Source: Proteromonas lacertae (lineage: Eukaryota > Sar > Bigyra > Opalinata > Proteromonadidae). From it: a stretch of 64,000 bases of DNA. Position 1 is the first letter of the stretch. Each line of letters begins with the position of its first letter. Below are positions 14,001 to 24,064 of the stretch, one piece after another. Both the position numbers and the translations under genes were made by a program. The stretch lies in NCBI GenBank assembly GCA_002245135.1, contig NGBS01000030.1:1-64000 (forward strand). The letters are read 5' to 3'. The notes below the pieces were generated by a model that saw only the letters and a list, made by a program, of their open reading frames with translations, was not told the DNA's origin and made no database searches.

Positions 14001-16796
14001 CCTATAAATGCTAATATATTACTGTCATTTGCATTCTTTTCCACATAGTCTTTCAATGCAGCAATAGTGTCAAATGTATGTATTGTTCCTTGTAAAAGTC
14101 TTCGGTTTATACCATCATCATTGTTGAAATTGGCAATCATAACATTAGCATAATTGGTATATTCATCAATATAATCTTTAAAATAATTATCAGTAACATA
14201 CAAAAACACAATTTCATAGAATTGAGTGATTGTATCAGTTCCATCAAGCCAAGTGCATCTTTTCTTTATATCCATATAAGCATTAGTTTGTTCAATATAT
14301 AAGGAAGTTGAAACTGATTCGATTTGATTATTAGTTGCATTGATTTTACCTAAATGTAATTCACAGTTGATATTACCTTGTGAATTCCATTCAACTCTTC
14401 CTCCAGGTCCTTCAATACTTCGTGAATAAACAATCATTTGGTTTATACTATCATGATCAGTAGAACGAGCAATTTCAATACTCTATATAAAAATAATACA
14501 ATCAATAATATTTATACATTTGCTAATAAGAATAATGATGAATATGCAAATGCAGTTGTTGCTGTAGTTGTATTATATGATTTTATTACAGACGAATTTA
14601 TCATTCTTCCCTTATACTCTTCAGCTTTAAAAGTATCTAATGAATCAAAGTAATAATTAATAACATAATGACCATCATACTAAATAATAAATAAATAAAT
14701 TTAATATACAATTGTCCAATTAGATTCCATTACAGCTTCATCTAATGTGAATGACACAACAGGTTGATTCTGAGGTGATAATTTGTTATTTTCATTATAT
14801 TTCTGGAAGAATAATGAGTGGTAATCTCTCTCCATTATATTCACAACAATACATCTACCACCTCCATCAGGATCAGCTTTTTCACAAGCACTACTCAATA
14901 ATTGACATGCATTAGCAGCTTGAACTTCAGTATTGGATCTTTCTAAGTAATTATCGATAATATTAAATCCACCAATAGTTTGAGTTAGGTTTGTAATACT
15001 GTAAAATGTATTGGTTGAAAAATAACCAAGTGTTCTTACTATATATAAGTTTGTAATTCCTGTAGTTGTCTTTAAGGTTTGTAAACCATATTTCCATAAT
15101 GAATAAATACTAGCTCCTTACATAGAAATTAAAGAAAAATAAATATATAAAAAAATTAAAAGGATATAGATAAAACATTCTTTCTACAAGTATTACCAGC
15201 TTCAGGTGTAACATGAATATATAAATAATCAATAGTACCATCATCATTCAATAAAGATAGAAAACTATTCATATGTTCAGCTTCAGCAGTGCTAAATATA
15301 CCAACAATATTGAATCTACTTGCATAATTCTTAAATTCGTCAAATACCTCTTGTGGTGTAATAGATAAATCAATATAGATTGGAACTATTGGTTTATTCA
15401 AGACTGGTTTCTATATATAATAATAATATTAAAATGAAAATATAACTATACATTTTTATTAAAATAATCAATAGCAGCAGTAAATGAATTAATAACATTC
15501 TTTTCAAATGGAGCAAATTGATTTTTAGTTATTGTCACTCTATATGTCATTAATGCAACATAAATAACATCAGGCTTGTATGCAGTTTGAGATTCTAATA
15601 CATTACAAATAGTATCTTTTGGTATTCCATTTAAGAATGAATAAGAAACATCAGATGATAAAGTAGTAGTTTGTATTGTATCAGTTTTTATACCACTAGG
15701 ATCACTGTCATCCAATATAGCATTATATACATCAGAAATCAAAATATTACCAGGATTAATACCAAATGTCATTCCATCAGCTTCAAAATTGGCTTGTTTA
15801 TATCCTGTATATAATATATCACTTGTACTTGAAAAATCATTCAGTCTATCCTTTCCTATTTGATAGTATAAGTTAATGTGTTGGTATAAAACTATTGATT
15901 CTAAAGTATAATCTTTATTAGTCAGTTTAGTACCACTATCTGGGTTAGGCATTTTATTTAAAAAATCATTAGTTAATACTAATGCTTCAGATATAATAAA
16001 ATCTCCATTATTATTTGATTCATGTAATACTTTTCCTCTTCCATATACGGGAGTATAAATAAAATGATATTTTTTAACTAGATCTGCAGCAAGACCAGCA
16101 CTATTAATTTTTGTTTTGATTGCAGTACGAATAGTATCTTCTTTTGAAAAATAGTAAATGTCAAATTCATCAAGATCAGCTTGTTTTAATGCATTTATAA
16201 TCTTATCAGTTACTGTATCAACATCTGTTGATTTAGAAATTACCATATCATGTTTATAAGCTCTGAGATAAGTAAAAGCAGTTATTATTCTATCTTTCAA
16301 TTCAGCATTGAGGGTTTCATCAATCACAAAAGCAGTATTAAGGATTGTATTATCATTATTATCAGCAGCTATTTAACATATATAACAAATAATCATTTAT
16401 ACCTCTCAAGAAACTTCTTGTTGTATAATAACCAAGTATAATCCTTGAATAACAAACTTCCACCTCAGTGTTCATAGCGTTCCATACATATAAATTCTGT
16501 TCCTCTGCTATAATATTCAGCAAAGTTATATTAACATCAGAAAGATGAGTAAAAAACATATCTTCACTTGGATGGCCTTTTTTAAACTGTACAATGGTAG
16601 CATTTAAATTATCATCAGTAATAGTAACATGTGGATCGTATATTTCTATTTTAATATCTTGTGACTCATAGTATTTTAGAATCACTTCCATGTCATCTTT
16701 GAGTGAACCAGAAGTAACAAAATACTTAGTTACAAGAGCAGCCAAAGTATTCTCATGAAAGGAAGACCACAGCAAGAGAAAATAGAAAAAAATCAT
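5071..16796 (-). CDS. Giant class C-type 7TM receptor with nine tandem PBP1-like ligand-binding modules
   Basis: Starts at 16796 with a hydrophobic signal peptide (MIFFYFLLLWSSF) and stops at 5071; about 3,800 aa after removing about seven short introns (e.g. 16369-16402, 15411-15451, 14680-14709). The ectodomain repeats a PBP type 1 fold. The Cys motif after the 'E-G-x-x-C' turn recurs at about 16455 (EVEVC), 15190 (EAGNTC), 13905 (SEGERC), 12790 (NEDVC), 11565 (YEGYEC), 10370 (SEGQEC), 9235 (GGESC), 8080 (SESC) and 6915 (EGKSC), spaced 1,115-1,285 nt. Most modules end in a 'C-x-W/F' linker (CTWLDG, CEWSVK, CDFSNA, CNFEDA, CDWTIS). Module 8 resembles ABC urea/amide-binding proteins (NANGGILGKKIQ). 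A 7TM of class C type follows (about 5,320-6,080; ESKLYQKHRR loop), then a Ser/Thr-rich tail. The frame changes by one base near 10,390-10,430 and the exon join near 15,117-15,196 is unsure. Likely a surface receptor for small ligands such as amino acids. Confidence 0.8.
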
Positions 16797-17132
16797 TTCT
16801 ATAGTCGTTTTAAATAATTTTCGGTTAGGTTTTTAAGTATATTGAAGTAAAATCTAGAAATAAGATAGTTATGAAAGTAATAAAACTCATATTTATGATC
16901 TCATGCATGATAATAAGTAGTTTATGGTAATTTTTTATTTACTCACTAAAATGTTAGACTATTTATAAAATGTATGTATGTAACTATAAAACGTGCAAAA
17001 CGAATTTAAAATAACAAAATATATAGATTGCTAATCCCTGACAATACCTTCTATATATTATCATGTATATTTTATAAATAAAGAAAATATGTTTGATATC
17101 TGTTTGATTCTTCATAAGACAATTTTGCAGTA
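16797..17132. other. Intergenic region between receptor and deacylase genes
   Basis: AT-rich spacer holding the divergent upstream regions of the receptor gene (-) and the YbaK-like gene (+). A 71-codon reading frame on the minus strand (16984-17199) overlaps the first exon of the deacylase and has no recognisable motif; I do not call it. Nothing else stands out. Confidence 0.5.
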
Positions 17133-17799
17133 ATGATTTCCTGTGAACTTGATACAAAGATAAAATATTATTGTTGGAATTTGTGTCCATCATTATCAAA
17201 GGTATTGATGAATGAAATTTACTAATCTGTAGAATGTGAAGCCAAAGACATCTTACCTAAAAAATATGTCTGTAAAAGATCTTGAAGAGCAATATGCTGT
17301 TGAAGAAGACAGAGATACTAATGAAAGAATTATGAATTTAGTAAAATCATCAGGTATATGGTATTTTCATATGACACATGCACCAGTCCGTACAAGTGCT
17401 CAAGCTGCAGAAATTAGAGGAGTGTCTTTAGCCAGTGGTTCAAAAGCAATGTTATGTGAAGCAAAAAGTCAGAATGAGAATAAATATTATGTTTGTGTTA
17501 TGTCTGCTGTTAAGCAAATTGATTGGAAGAAACTAAGAAAACTAATAGGTAAAACAGCGCAAATGATAAATAATGAAAATGAAGTTAAAAGAATAACTGG
17601 CTGTGTTCCAGGCGCAGTTCCTCCATTTGGTAGTTTATTCAAAGGTGAAAGTGTTCAAACACTCTTAGATCAATCTTTAATAGATCAAGGTGAATTAATG
17701 AATTTTAATGTTGGATTAAGAACTGAGTCATTAAGATTAAATGTAAAAGACTATTTAGAATTAGAAAAGCCAATAATTGACCATTTTACTAAAGACTAA
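17133..17799 (+). CDS. YbaK/ProX-family aminoacyl-tRNA deacylase-like protein
   Basis: The main exon (17233-17799) encodes a YbaK/prolyl-tRNA editing-type domain: KSSGIWYFHMTHAPVRTSAQ near the start, then GVSLASGSKAMLC, and the typical GCVPGAVPPFGSLF segment that forms the substrate pocket. Such proteins hydrolyse mischarged tRNAs (for example Ala- or Cys-tRNAPro) in the cytosol. I place the start at ATG 17133: an exon of 23 codons ends at 17201, and a 31-nt intron (17202-17232, GTATTG..TGTAG) joins it in frame. If that exon is not real, the first ATG in the main frame is 17266, which still keeps the whole domain. About 212 aa in the longer form, a normal size for a free-standing family member. 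Composition matches its neighbours, so nothing points to recent transfer. Confidence 0.8.
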
Positions 17800-17868
17800 T
17801 AAGCCAAATCCAAAAATGTATATTTATACAAATATTAATTAATATGTTTTTTTTTAAATGTAATTATT

Positions 17869-18743
17869 TTAAGCCCATGCAATAATATTACCATGATCTC
17901 TACTTGGTTTGATTGGACTAACAGGTAATTCATATGTACCATTTAGAGTGTTAATTACTTGACTACTATCACTTGTTCTATTATCACGATGCTTATATTT
18001 TACTGGTTCATCACATCCATGTAACATATCATTAACAAATTTTGTCTCTCTTCCTGATCCAATACTTCTATTTTTGTATTGTGGTGGAGGAATGGGAGGT
18101 CCAAATATCTGATCTGGTACAACTGGTGGTGGTGGTCTTTGTTTCTCACCACAAATTATATAACTCGTATCTTTATATCCTTGGTGATATTTTGATACTC
18201 TTTCTGGGGAATAGTATTTGTATTGTTGGGATGGACCGTCAAAAACACCTCCAACTGCTACTCTTTGTCTATCTTTACTAATTTTCTTTTTTGGTGTTTC
18301 AATAATTGGTTCTATTGCTAGAATATATGATTAAATAATTTTCATACTGTCAAAAACAATGTGATCATCAGCCATGATAACTCTAATACCGGGTTTATCT
18401 AAGAAAAAGAATTAAATTAGAGAATTAATACATGGTGGTGGAGGAGGTGCTTCTGAATTAAAGATACTATAAAATATGATATTAATGTGCTATAAAATAC
18501 TCAGATTTCTGAAGTTCTTCCCAATGAGATGTGTGATTAGGTGGTTTGGGGTCTTCTCCTACGTTTTGAAAGATACTACATAAGATATTAAATGCAAATT
18601 ATACTTCATTATATCATCTTTTGGCACTTTAGGTTTTCTAGTTCTAGGTTTCTTCTCTGGCTTACCATCAAGCACACTACGATAAATCAATATATGTTAT
18701 ACTCTTTCATTTGGTTTGGTTTGAAAATTCTTGGGATAGGCAT
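17869..18743 (-). CDS. Uncharacterised proline-rich protein, multi-exon
   Basis: Translated by joining short exons: start ATG 18743 (MPIPRIFKPNQMK), stop 17869-17871 after GNIIAWA. Introns of about 26-36 nt separate exons near 18,680-18,700, 18,575-18,600, 18,465-18,500, 18,400-18,430 and 18,315-18,345. The protein is basic at the N-terminus (KPEKKPRTRKPKVPK), has short proline runs (EAPPPPP, RPPPPV, GPPIPPPQYK) and ends in a hydrophilic tail. No catalytic motif or membrane segment is visible and I do not recognise the family. Such Pro/Lys/Tyr-rich proteins are often cytoskeletal or ciliary, but that is only a guess. The upstream side carries the repeated motif CAAGCCAAGCC (18783-18796). Confidence 0.6.
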
Positions 18744-18985
18744 CGCAGAATAAAAAATTAATAAAATGATTTTTTTTTATTCTGGCTTGGCTTGAAAGAT
18801 CTTTAACTGTAATTATTTTTCTCTAATAATCACGCAAATAAGATCACATAGTTAATATATTGTGTTTTTATTGGTATCAATAGCATAAAAAACAAGAAAC
18901 AGTAGAGTGAATGAGAGTATGAAATAATAGTCATTATTTGAGAGTTATTACCTTTTGAAAAGATATACATTATTGTCTAATCTGT

Positions 18986-21287
18986 TTATAATAAGGATTT
19001 CTTCTTTTCTAAACTGGATATTCTATCCTGCAACTTCTTAATCTCATCATCAATAAATTCAGTATCTTTAGTCTTTTGATTTTCAACAGTATATTCAGAG
19101 AACATTTTCACAATCTCAGTCTCTCTCTTTAATATGTAATCTCTGAAAGACAATCTAATATCAGGTATATTAGTCAAATTCAGATTATTACCATCAGGTC
19201 CATCAAGATAATAAGTAGGACCAGAGAAATAGCACTTAAATGGATGTTCAAATCCACTAATTAATACACTATTCCTAGCTATTTCACACAAATCACATTG
19301 TCCTAACTCCCAAAGTTGTTGAGCAGTATAATACTCTTCCAAAAGTGGATCATTAGAGTGATGTAATATCAATGGATCATCAGTAGATAAAGTGACTTTC
19401 AAACCTCTCTTAAAGAACTTATAAAATGGATTATTCTTTAATTTTACAAACAAATTATTATTGGATAATGGAGACACTGATAAACCAATTTGTTCAAGGA
19501 AGTATAGATATTGTAATGGAGTATTATCTTGTAAATTAATTCCATGATTAATAGATTCAGCTACTAAATAAGATGCAGCTAAATGCATTGTATCACCAGC
19601 TTCACCACAATGAGGTCTGAATGAAATAATAGACATGTGATGATCTTTACGGAATTGGTTTAATGAATATAAATTTGCATACATAAAATACATCCAGTAG
19701 AAATAAGCAGGATTTTCATTGTATGTCCATTTATCAGGTGTAAATTCTGGTGAAATATCTAAGCCACAATCCACAATACTTTCATCATCAACTGAATCTA
19801 ATCCATCAACACAGTTTAAGAATATATATAATTCTTTATTACTTTCTGGATTAAGGGTATTTTCAAATAATGGAATGAATATATTATCCAACATTTGCTG
19901 TAAATTATCAATTGATCCTGTTTTCTTATATACATTGTATATTCTGGGGATTTGGATCATATATCTTACATTAGTTGATGCTAACTTGTTTTCTATAAAC
20001 CAATGTGCTAATTTTGCCCATTCATCTCGTTTTCTTCCATATCTATTTAAAAAATAATTAATAATATTGAAATGTATACATAGATAAACGATATTCAGCA
20101 CAAGTATGTTTTGCTGCTTCTAAACCTTCCACTAATTGTTTTGTTATACTTGCCATATATTCACCTTTGATCATGTTATCAGTTTTAATAAATACAGTTC
20201 TTAAATCAGTCTATATATAATAATAATAGTAATAATATAAATAGTAAATAAAAAGAATATATTATACAGCTCCAAATGGGTTGTATTTAGTATTAAATCT
20301 ATCAAATCTCTGATAGATAGTACCATCAGCTTGCATGTTTAATGAATCAAGTGATAAGTGATAAGGATGTAAATTCAATGATTGGAATAATTCAGTCAAT
20401 GTTAAATCTTTTCCATTTTTATTCATGACAATTCTATCAGCATCTTCCTCTGCTTTTTCTCTTATAAATTTCAATAACATTCTTGCAGTCATGGCAGCTG
20501 ATAAATGAATATGGTTATCCACTTTTCGAACATTATCAAAATCACGATGAGGAATGAATTTCTGTACATTTACTTCCTGAGTACCTGATAATTGTATATG
20601 CATATCATAACATTGATCTAAGGTCTTTAATCTTGAATAAGTGAATGATCTTGCTGATGGGAAGTTGACTATATAACACAATCTTTCATAATCTTTTAAA
20701 TAATCAGCAAATGCAGGAACTTCATGATATACTTTGTGTGAATCTGTTTCGTAGATTTTTATAACACCTCCTTTACTTTCAAATGTGTATTTCTTTTCGA
20801 TTTTGGGAATTGGCATATCATATGGTGTATAAGGTAAGTGCTTTCTTTTTCCTTCAAGTTTCTATAATTATATTAATAGATAGTAAATACGTAATTAAAA
20901 TCTTTATATTGATTTGGATCTAGTCCACCATAATATTCAACTGGTTTTTCAAATTCATATTTCTTTCTCATATTCATTGCTTCAACTAGAAGTTTACATG
21001 CCTAAACAACTTGTAAATGTGATTTATACTTCATAGTTCTCCATGTTCTTCAGATTCTCAGCAGTTCCAACTAGAAAAGTCTCTAAAACAGATATGTTTG
21101 CTTGATGAGTTATGTGAACTTGAGTTTCTGGTATTTTAACAGCTCCAGCGCTCAAATAAGACATTGCAGCTGTAGAAGCTTTTAATTTTCTAACTTTTTG
21201 AAATTTCTTTCTTATCAAGTCATGACGGTTTAACTTAGAAGTCTCAGTACTGCAATATAATCCCAATATAGTATACTTTTCATCCAT
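18986..21287 (-). CDS. AMPD: AMP deaminase
   Basis: Converts AMP to IMP plus ammonia in the purine nucleotide cycle. Start ATG 21287 (MDEKYTILGLYC), stop at 18986. Exons are joined by short introns near 20,985-21,005, 20,865-20,895, 20,210-20,265 and 20,045-20,085. Metal-site motifs are intact: HIHLSAAM (the HxH pair, about 20,490-20,515), FRPHCGEAGD (about 19,605-19,635) and STDDPLILHH (about 19,365-19,395). The family-typical AEYRLS-IYGRKRDEW join is restored only when the intron near 20,050-20,085 is removed, which confirms that splice. Close to 700 aa, the usual core length of eukaryotic AMPD. The C-terminus ends in a short coiled coil (KKLQDRISSLEKKKSLL). Transcribed divergently from the NDPK-paladin fusion across a 91-nt gap. 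Confidence 0.95.
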
Positions 21288-21319
21288 TTATTTATATTTT
21301 TAAAAACCTGACGTGTAAG

Positions 21320-21327
21320 AAACGAAT
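21320..21327 (-). promoter_or_regulatory. Candidate ATTCGTTT promoter motif (AMP deaminase)
   Basis: ATTCGTTT on the minus strand, 33 nt before the AMP deaminase start. The same word lies at similar distance before several other genes here; function is inferred from recurrence only. Confidence 0.35.
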
Positions 21328-21378
21328 ATTTTTGAAACGGTTATATTTTTTGAAAAGTTTCATCTTTCTTTTACTGAA

Positions 21379-23328
21379 ATGGAGAGAACTCTTTGTTTAA
21401 TTAAACCAGATGCTGTGTCTATGGGTTTTACTGACGCAATAATATGTAATTTAGAGGAAAAGGGATTCTTTATTTGTCAACAAAGAGAAACTACTATAGA
21501 TCGAAGAAAAGCCATGTATAAATATATTAATTATTGATAACAATTATAGAGAATTCTTTACCGAAGTTGAAAGTGAAGAAAAATTTGATGCAATTATAAC
21601 AAATATTACATCAGGGAAGTATAATCTATTTTGTATAATTGATTAGTTTGGTTGCATTAGAATTAGCAAAAGTAAGCGCTGTAAATCACTTGAAGAATCT
21701 CTTAGGACCAACAGATCCAAAATTAGCAAAACAAATTGCTCCAAGAAGTCTAAGAGCAAGATTTGGTACTGATGAAATAAACAATGCAGTATATGGATCA
21801 ACCTCACTAACATCAGCAACGCAAGAAATAGCCTTCTTTTTTCCTCGTCCTCCTTTAAGAGAATTACCAGCAAAAGCATATTTGGCAGCAACAATACTTC
21901 CAGCAATATCACAAGCATTAGTGCATCTATGTAGAGATAGACCAGCTGATCCTCACAGTTGGATATCCAGTTGGTTGAATGTTAATAAACCATCTTCTGC
22001 TATTGGAGCAGATCCTTATCCAGAACCAGTTTTACCAGGACATGTGTTGAAATCAGACGAATTTGAATTAATACATAAAGAAAATATATTTGGGCCAAGA
22101 TTCCATCCAAAAGTATATACATATATAATAATAGTTTAATCTTTTATTTTATTTAACTTAACTTAATAGATTTGGAATTATAGAAAGACTGAAGGTCCAG
22201 CTCCAGTTTACGGTATGGGACAAGGGCATTTAGAAGGTATCAAAGCAGTCATTAATCATTTATTAAAATCTGGATTTAATAAAGTGATGTGTTTAAATAT
22301 GAGAGAAGAACCAAGTATTATAATAATAATTATTATTTATAGTGGTGTTTGTGAATGGTGAGCCAATATCATTCAGATTAGAGAATCAATTAAATGAAAA
22401 TGTCGATTACTTCTATGGAATCTCAGCATTTGATTTAGAAAGAATTGAAAATAGATTGAAGAATGATATTTATGAAACATCCAAAGAAAGAAATAATCAA
22501 ATCACAATCTATTATCAAAACAGTGTAATGGAGAATAATCCTAAAGAAATAGATATAAAACCACACTGTATTAAAACACTTAGACAATTCTATGATTATT
22601 TCAGTGAAAAATCAGATAGAATAATATACAGCAGAATACCAATTACAGATGAAATTGGTCCAGATGATACAGATTTTGATGCATTAGTGGAATTGTTAAA
22701 ACACAATGAAAAAACAACTGCTGTGTTATGTAATTGTCAAGTATATATATATATATATAATATTATTGTATATGAATAATTAGATGGGTCAAGGAAGAAC
22801 TACAACTGCTATGGTAATTGCATGTATAATATGGAGAGCAATGAATGGATTATGGAATGTAACTGATCCTGTTGAACCTAATTTCAATGAACCTGATCAA
22901 AAGAATGGTGAATTTAAATGTGTGATGAGTTTATTGAAGGATCATCCATTTGGTATTCCAATGAAGCAATTTATTGATGAGATATGTGATTCATGTGGTA
23001 AATTTCAGAATTTAAGAACTACTATTTATGATACAATAGAAAGAGCGAAGAAATCACAAGTAGAAGCTGAAATATCGTCCAATTGTATATAATATGGTCA
23101 ATTTACTGTTGATTTATAGATGCATTTTATATTCGAAGAGCTCATAATTATTTACGAAGATATTATACTCTTATTGTATTTGCAATGTATTTTTTTATAT
23201 ATTGCAATTATGATTTTATTAGATATGTAAGAGAAAATGTTGCTGATTATTTCACAATTAGTTTCAGTCAATGGATGCGTAATCATTGGACTTTCAGGAA
23301 GATTATGCACTACATTTCACTTGATTAA
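21379..23328 (+). CDS. Fusion: inactive NDP kinase - Dpy-30 motif - paladin-like tyrosine phosphatase
   Basis: Start ATG 21379 (MERTLCLIKPDAVS), stop TAA 23326-23328. The N-terminus is an NDPK domain resembling the axonemal NME5 group. The phospho-His position is Tyr (NAVYGS, about 21,784-21,801), so kinase activity is probably lost. Next is a Dpy-30 motif (about 21,860-21,995: PAKAYLAATILPAISQALVH, then RPADPHSWISSWL), also found after the NDPK domain of NME5. The rest resembles paladin: APVYGMGQG, LNMREEP-VVFVNGEPISFRL and, across an intron at about 22,741-22,782, the phosphatase loop C-Q-M-G-Q-G-R-T (CX5R intact), ending with RRAHNYLRRYYTLIVFAMY. Introns of about 28-57 nt keep phase throughout, supporting one gene. 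Probably a ciliary or signalling scaffold whose only plausible active site is the phosphatase loop. Confidence 0.75.
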
Positions 23329-23530
23329 TTAAGGTAAATATGATTTATTTTGTTTTTTTTGTTTTTTATGAATTTTGGAACACCATAAACTTTCAAGTCA
23401 AGCCATATTTATTTTTTAAATTCTTTTTTTCTTGGGATACTATAAACTAAAATTTAGTTTTATCCCATAAAATAGATATGCGTAAAGATATATGTAGTTT
23501 GAGGTTATTTAAAAGCATTATTGTAACTTC

Positions 23531-23539
23531 ATTCGTTTT
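23531..23539 (+). promoter_or_regulatory. Candidate ATTCGTTTT promoter motif (cold-shock-like gene)
   Basis: ATTCGTTTT 46 nt before ATG 23577. Its presence supports that ATG as the start rather than an upstream exon. Confidence 0.3.
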
Positions 23540-23576
23540 TATTTCATAGTATCGTTCATATTATGGTATAATATCG

Positions 23577-23833
23577 ATGAATAATCCTGCTAAATCGTTT
23601 GCATTTATTTCGCCAGATAAATTTGCTAGAGAGACGGTTATTAAGAATTGTGGTAGATTTGCTGGAAGTATAACTCTGATTCTAATATCATAGTATGGTG
23701 TCCATATCGATCACTTACAAATTATAATGATAGGAGGCTTCTTGTAGAAGGAAAGATGGTTGAGTATGATATTGATTGGCCTAGGAATATTGGAGAGAAT
23801 GCAGTTGCACTAAATGTGCAAGTATTCGATTGA
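23577..23833 (+). CDS. Small cold-shock-domain-like protein
   Basis: Two exons joined across a 26-nt intron (GTATAACT..ATCATAG, about 23,671-23,696) give about 76 aa. The pattern matches a cold-shock OB fold: an RNP1-like stretch (KSFAFISPDKF), then the late motifs LVEGKMVEYDI and NAVALNVQVF, which correspond to 'L-x-E-G-x-x-V-x-F-D' and 'A-x-N-V' of CSD proteins. Such proteins bind single-stranded RNA or DNA. Codons just upstream of ATG 23577 (YGIIS in the same frame) also look like the first CSD strand, so a short upstream exon ending at the TTTCATAG at 23,542-23,549 is possible, but I found no donor in phase. Stop TGA 23831-23833. Confidence 0.55.
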
Positions 23834-23984
23834 AGATGTTAAAATATTACATTATAACATAATATTTATTGTAGTAGTTGTTTGTTTGGATATATTAGAA
23901 ATAATAACTGAAAATGGAATTAAATTACATAGGATTACGATGAATTGATAAGATGGATGAGAATTAGTATTTAATAAAAAATCT

Positions 23985-23993
23985 ATTCGTTTT
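23985..23993 (+). promoter_or_regulatory. Candidate ATTCGTTTT promoter motif
   Basis: ATTCGTTTT about 75 nt before the start of the 1,035-aa coiled-coil gene; a second GATTTTCGTTTC follows within 20 nt. Confidence 0.3.
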
Positions 23994-24064
23994 AAATTTG
24001 ATTTTCGTTTCATTTTAGTTTATGATTATATTGCTATTGTGGACATTTTTTAAATATTAATTTG

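Noticed and set aside
16984-17199. 71-codon minus-strand reading frame
   Set aside because: Overlaps the likely first exon of the YbaK-like gene and shows no motif; codon content is like intergenic DNA.
17133-17799. Recent bacterial transfer of the YbaK-like gene
   Set aside because: Base composition and codon use match neighbours and it probably carries a native-style 31-nt intron; eukaryotic members of the family are common.
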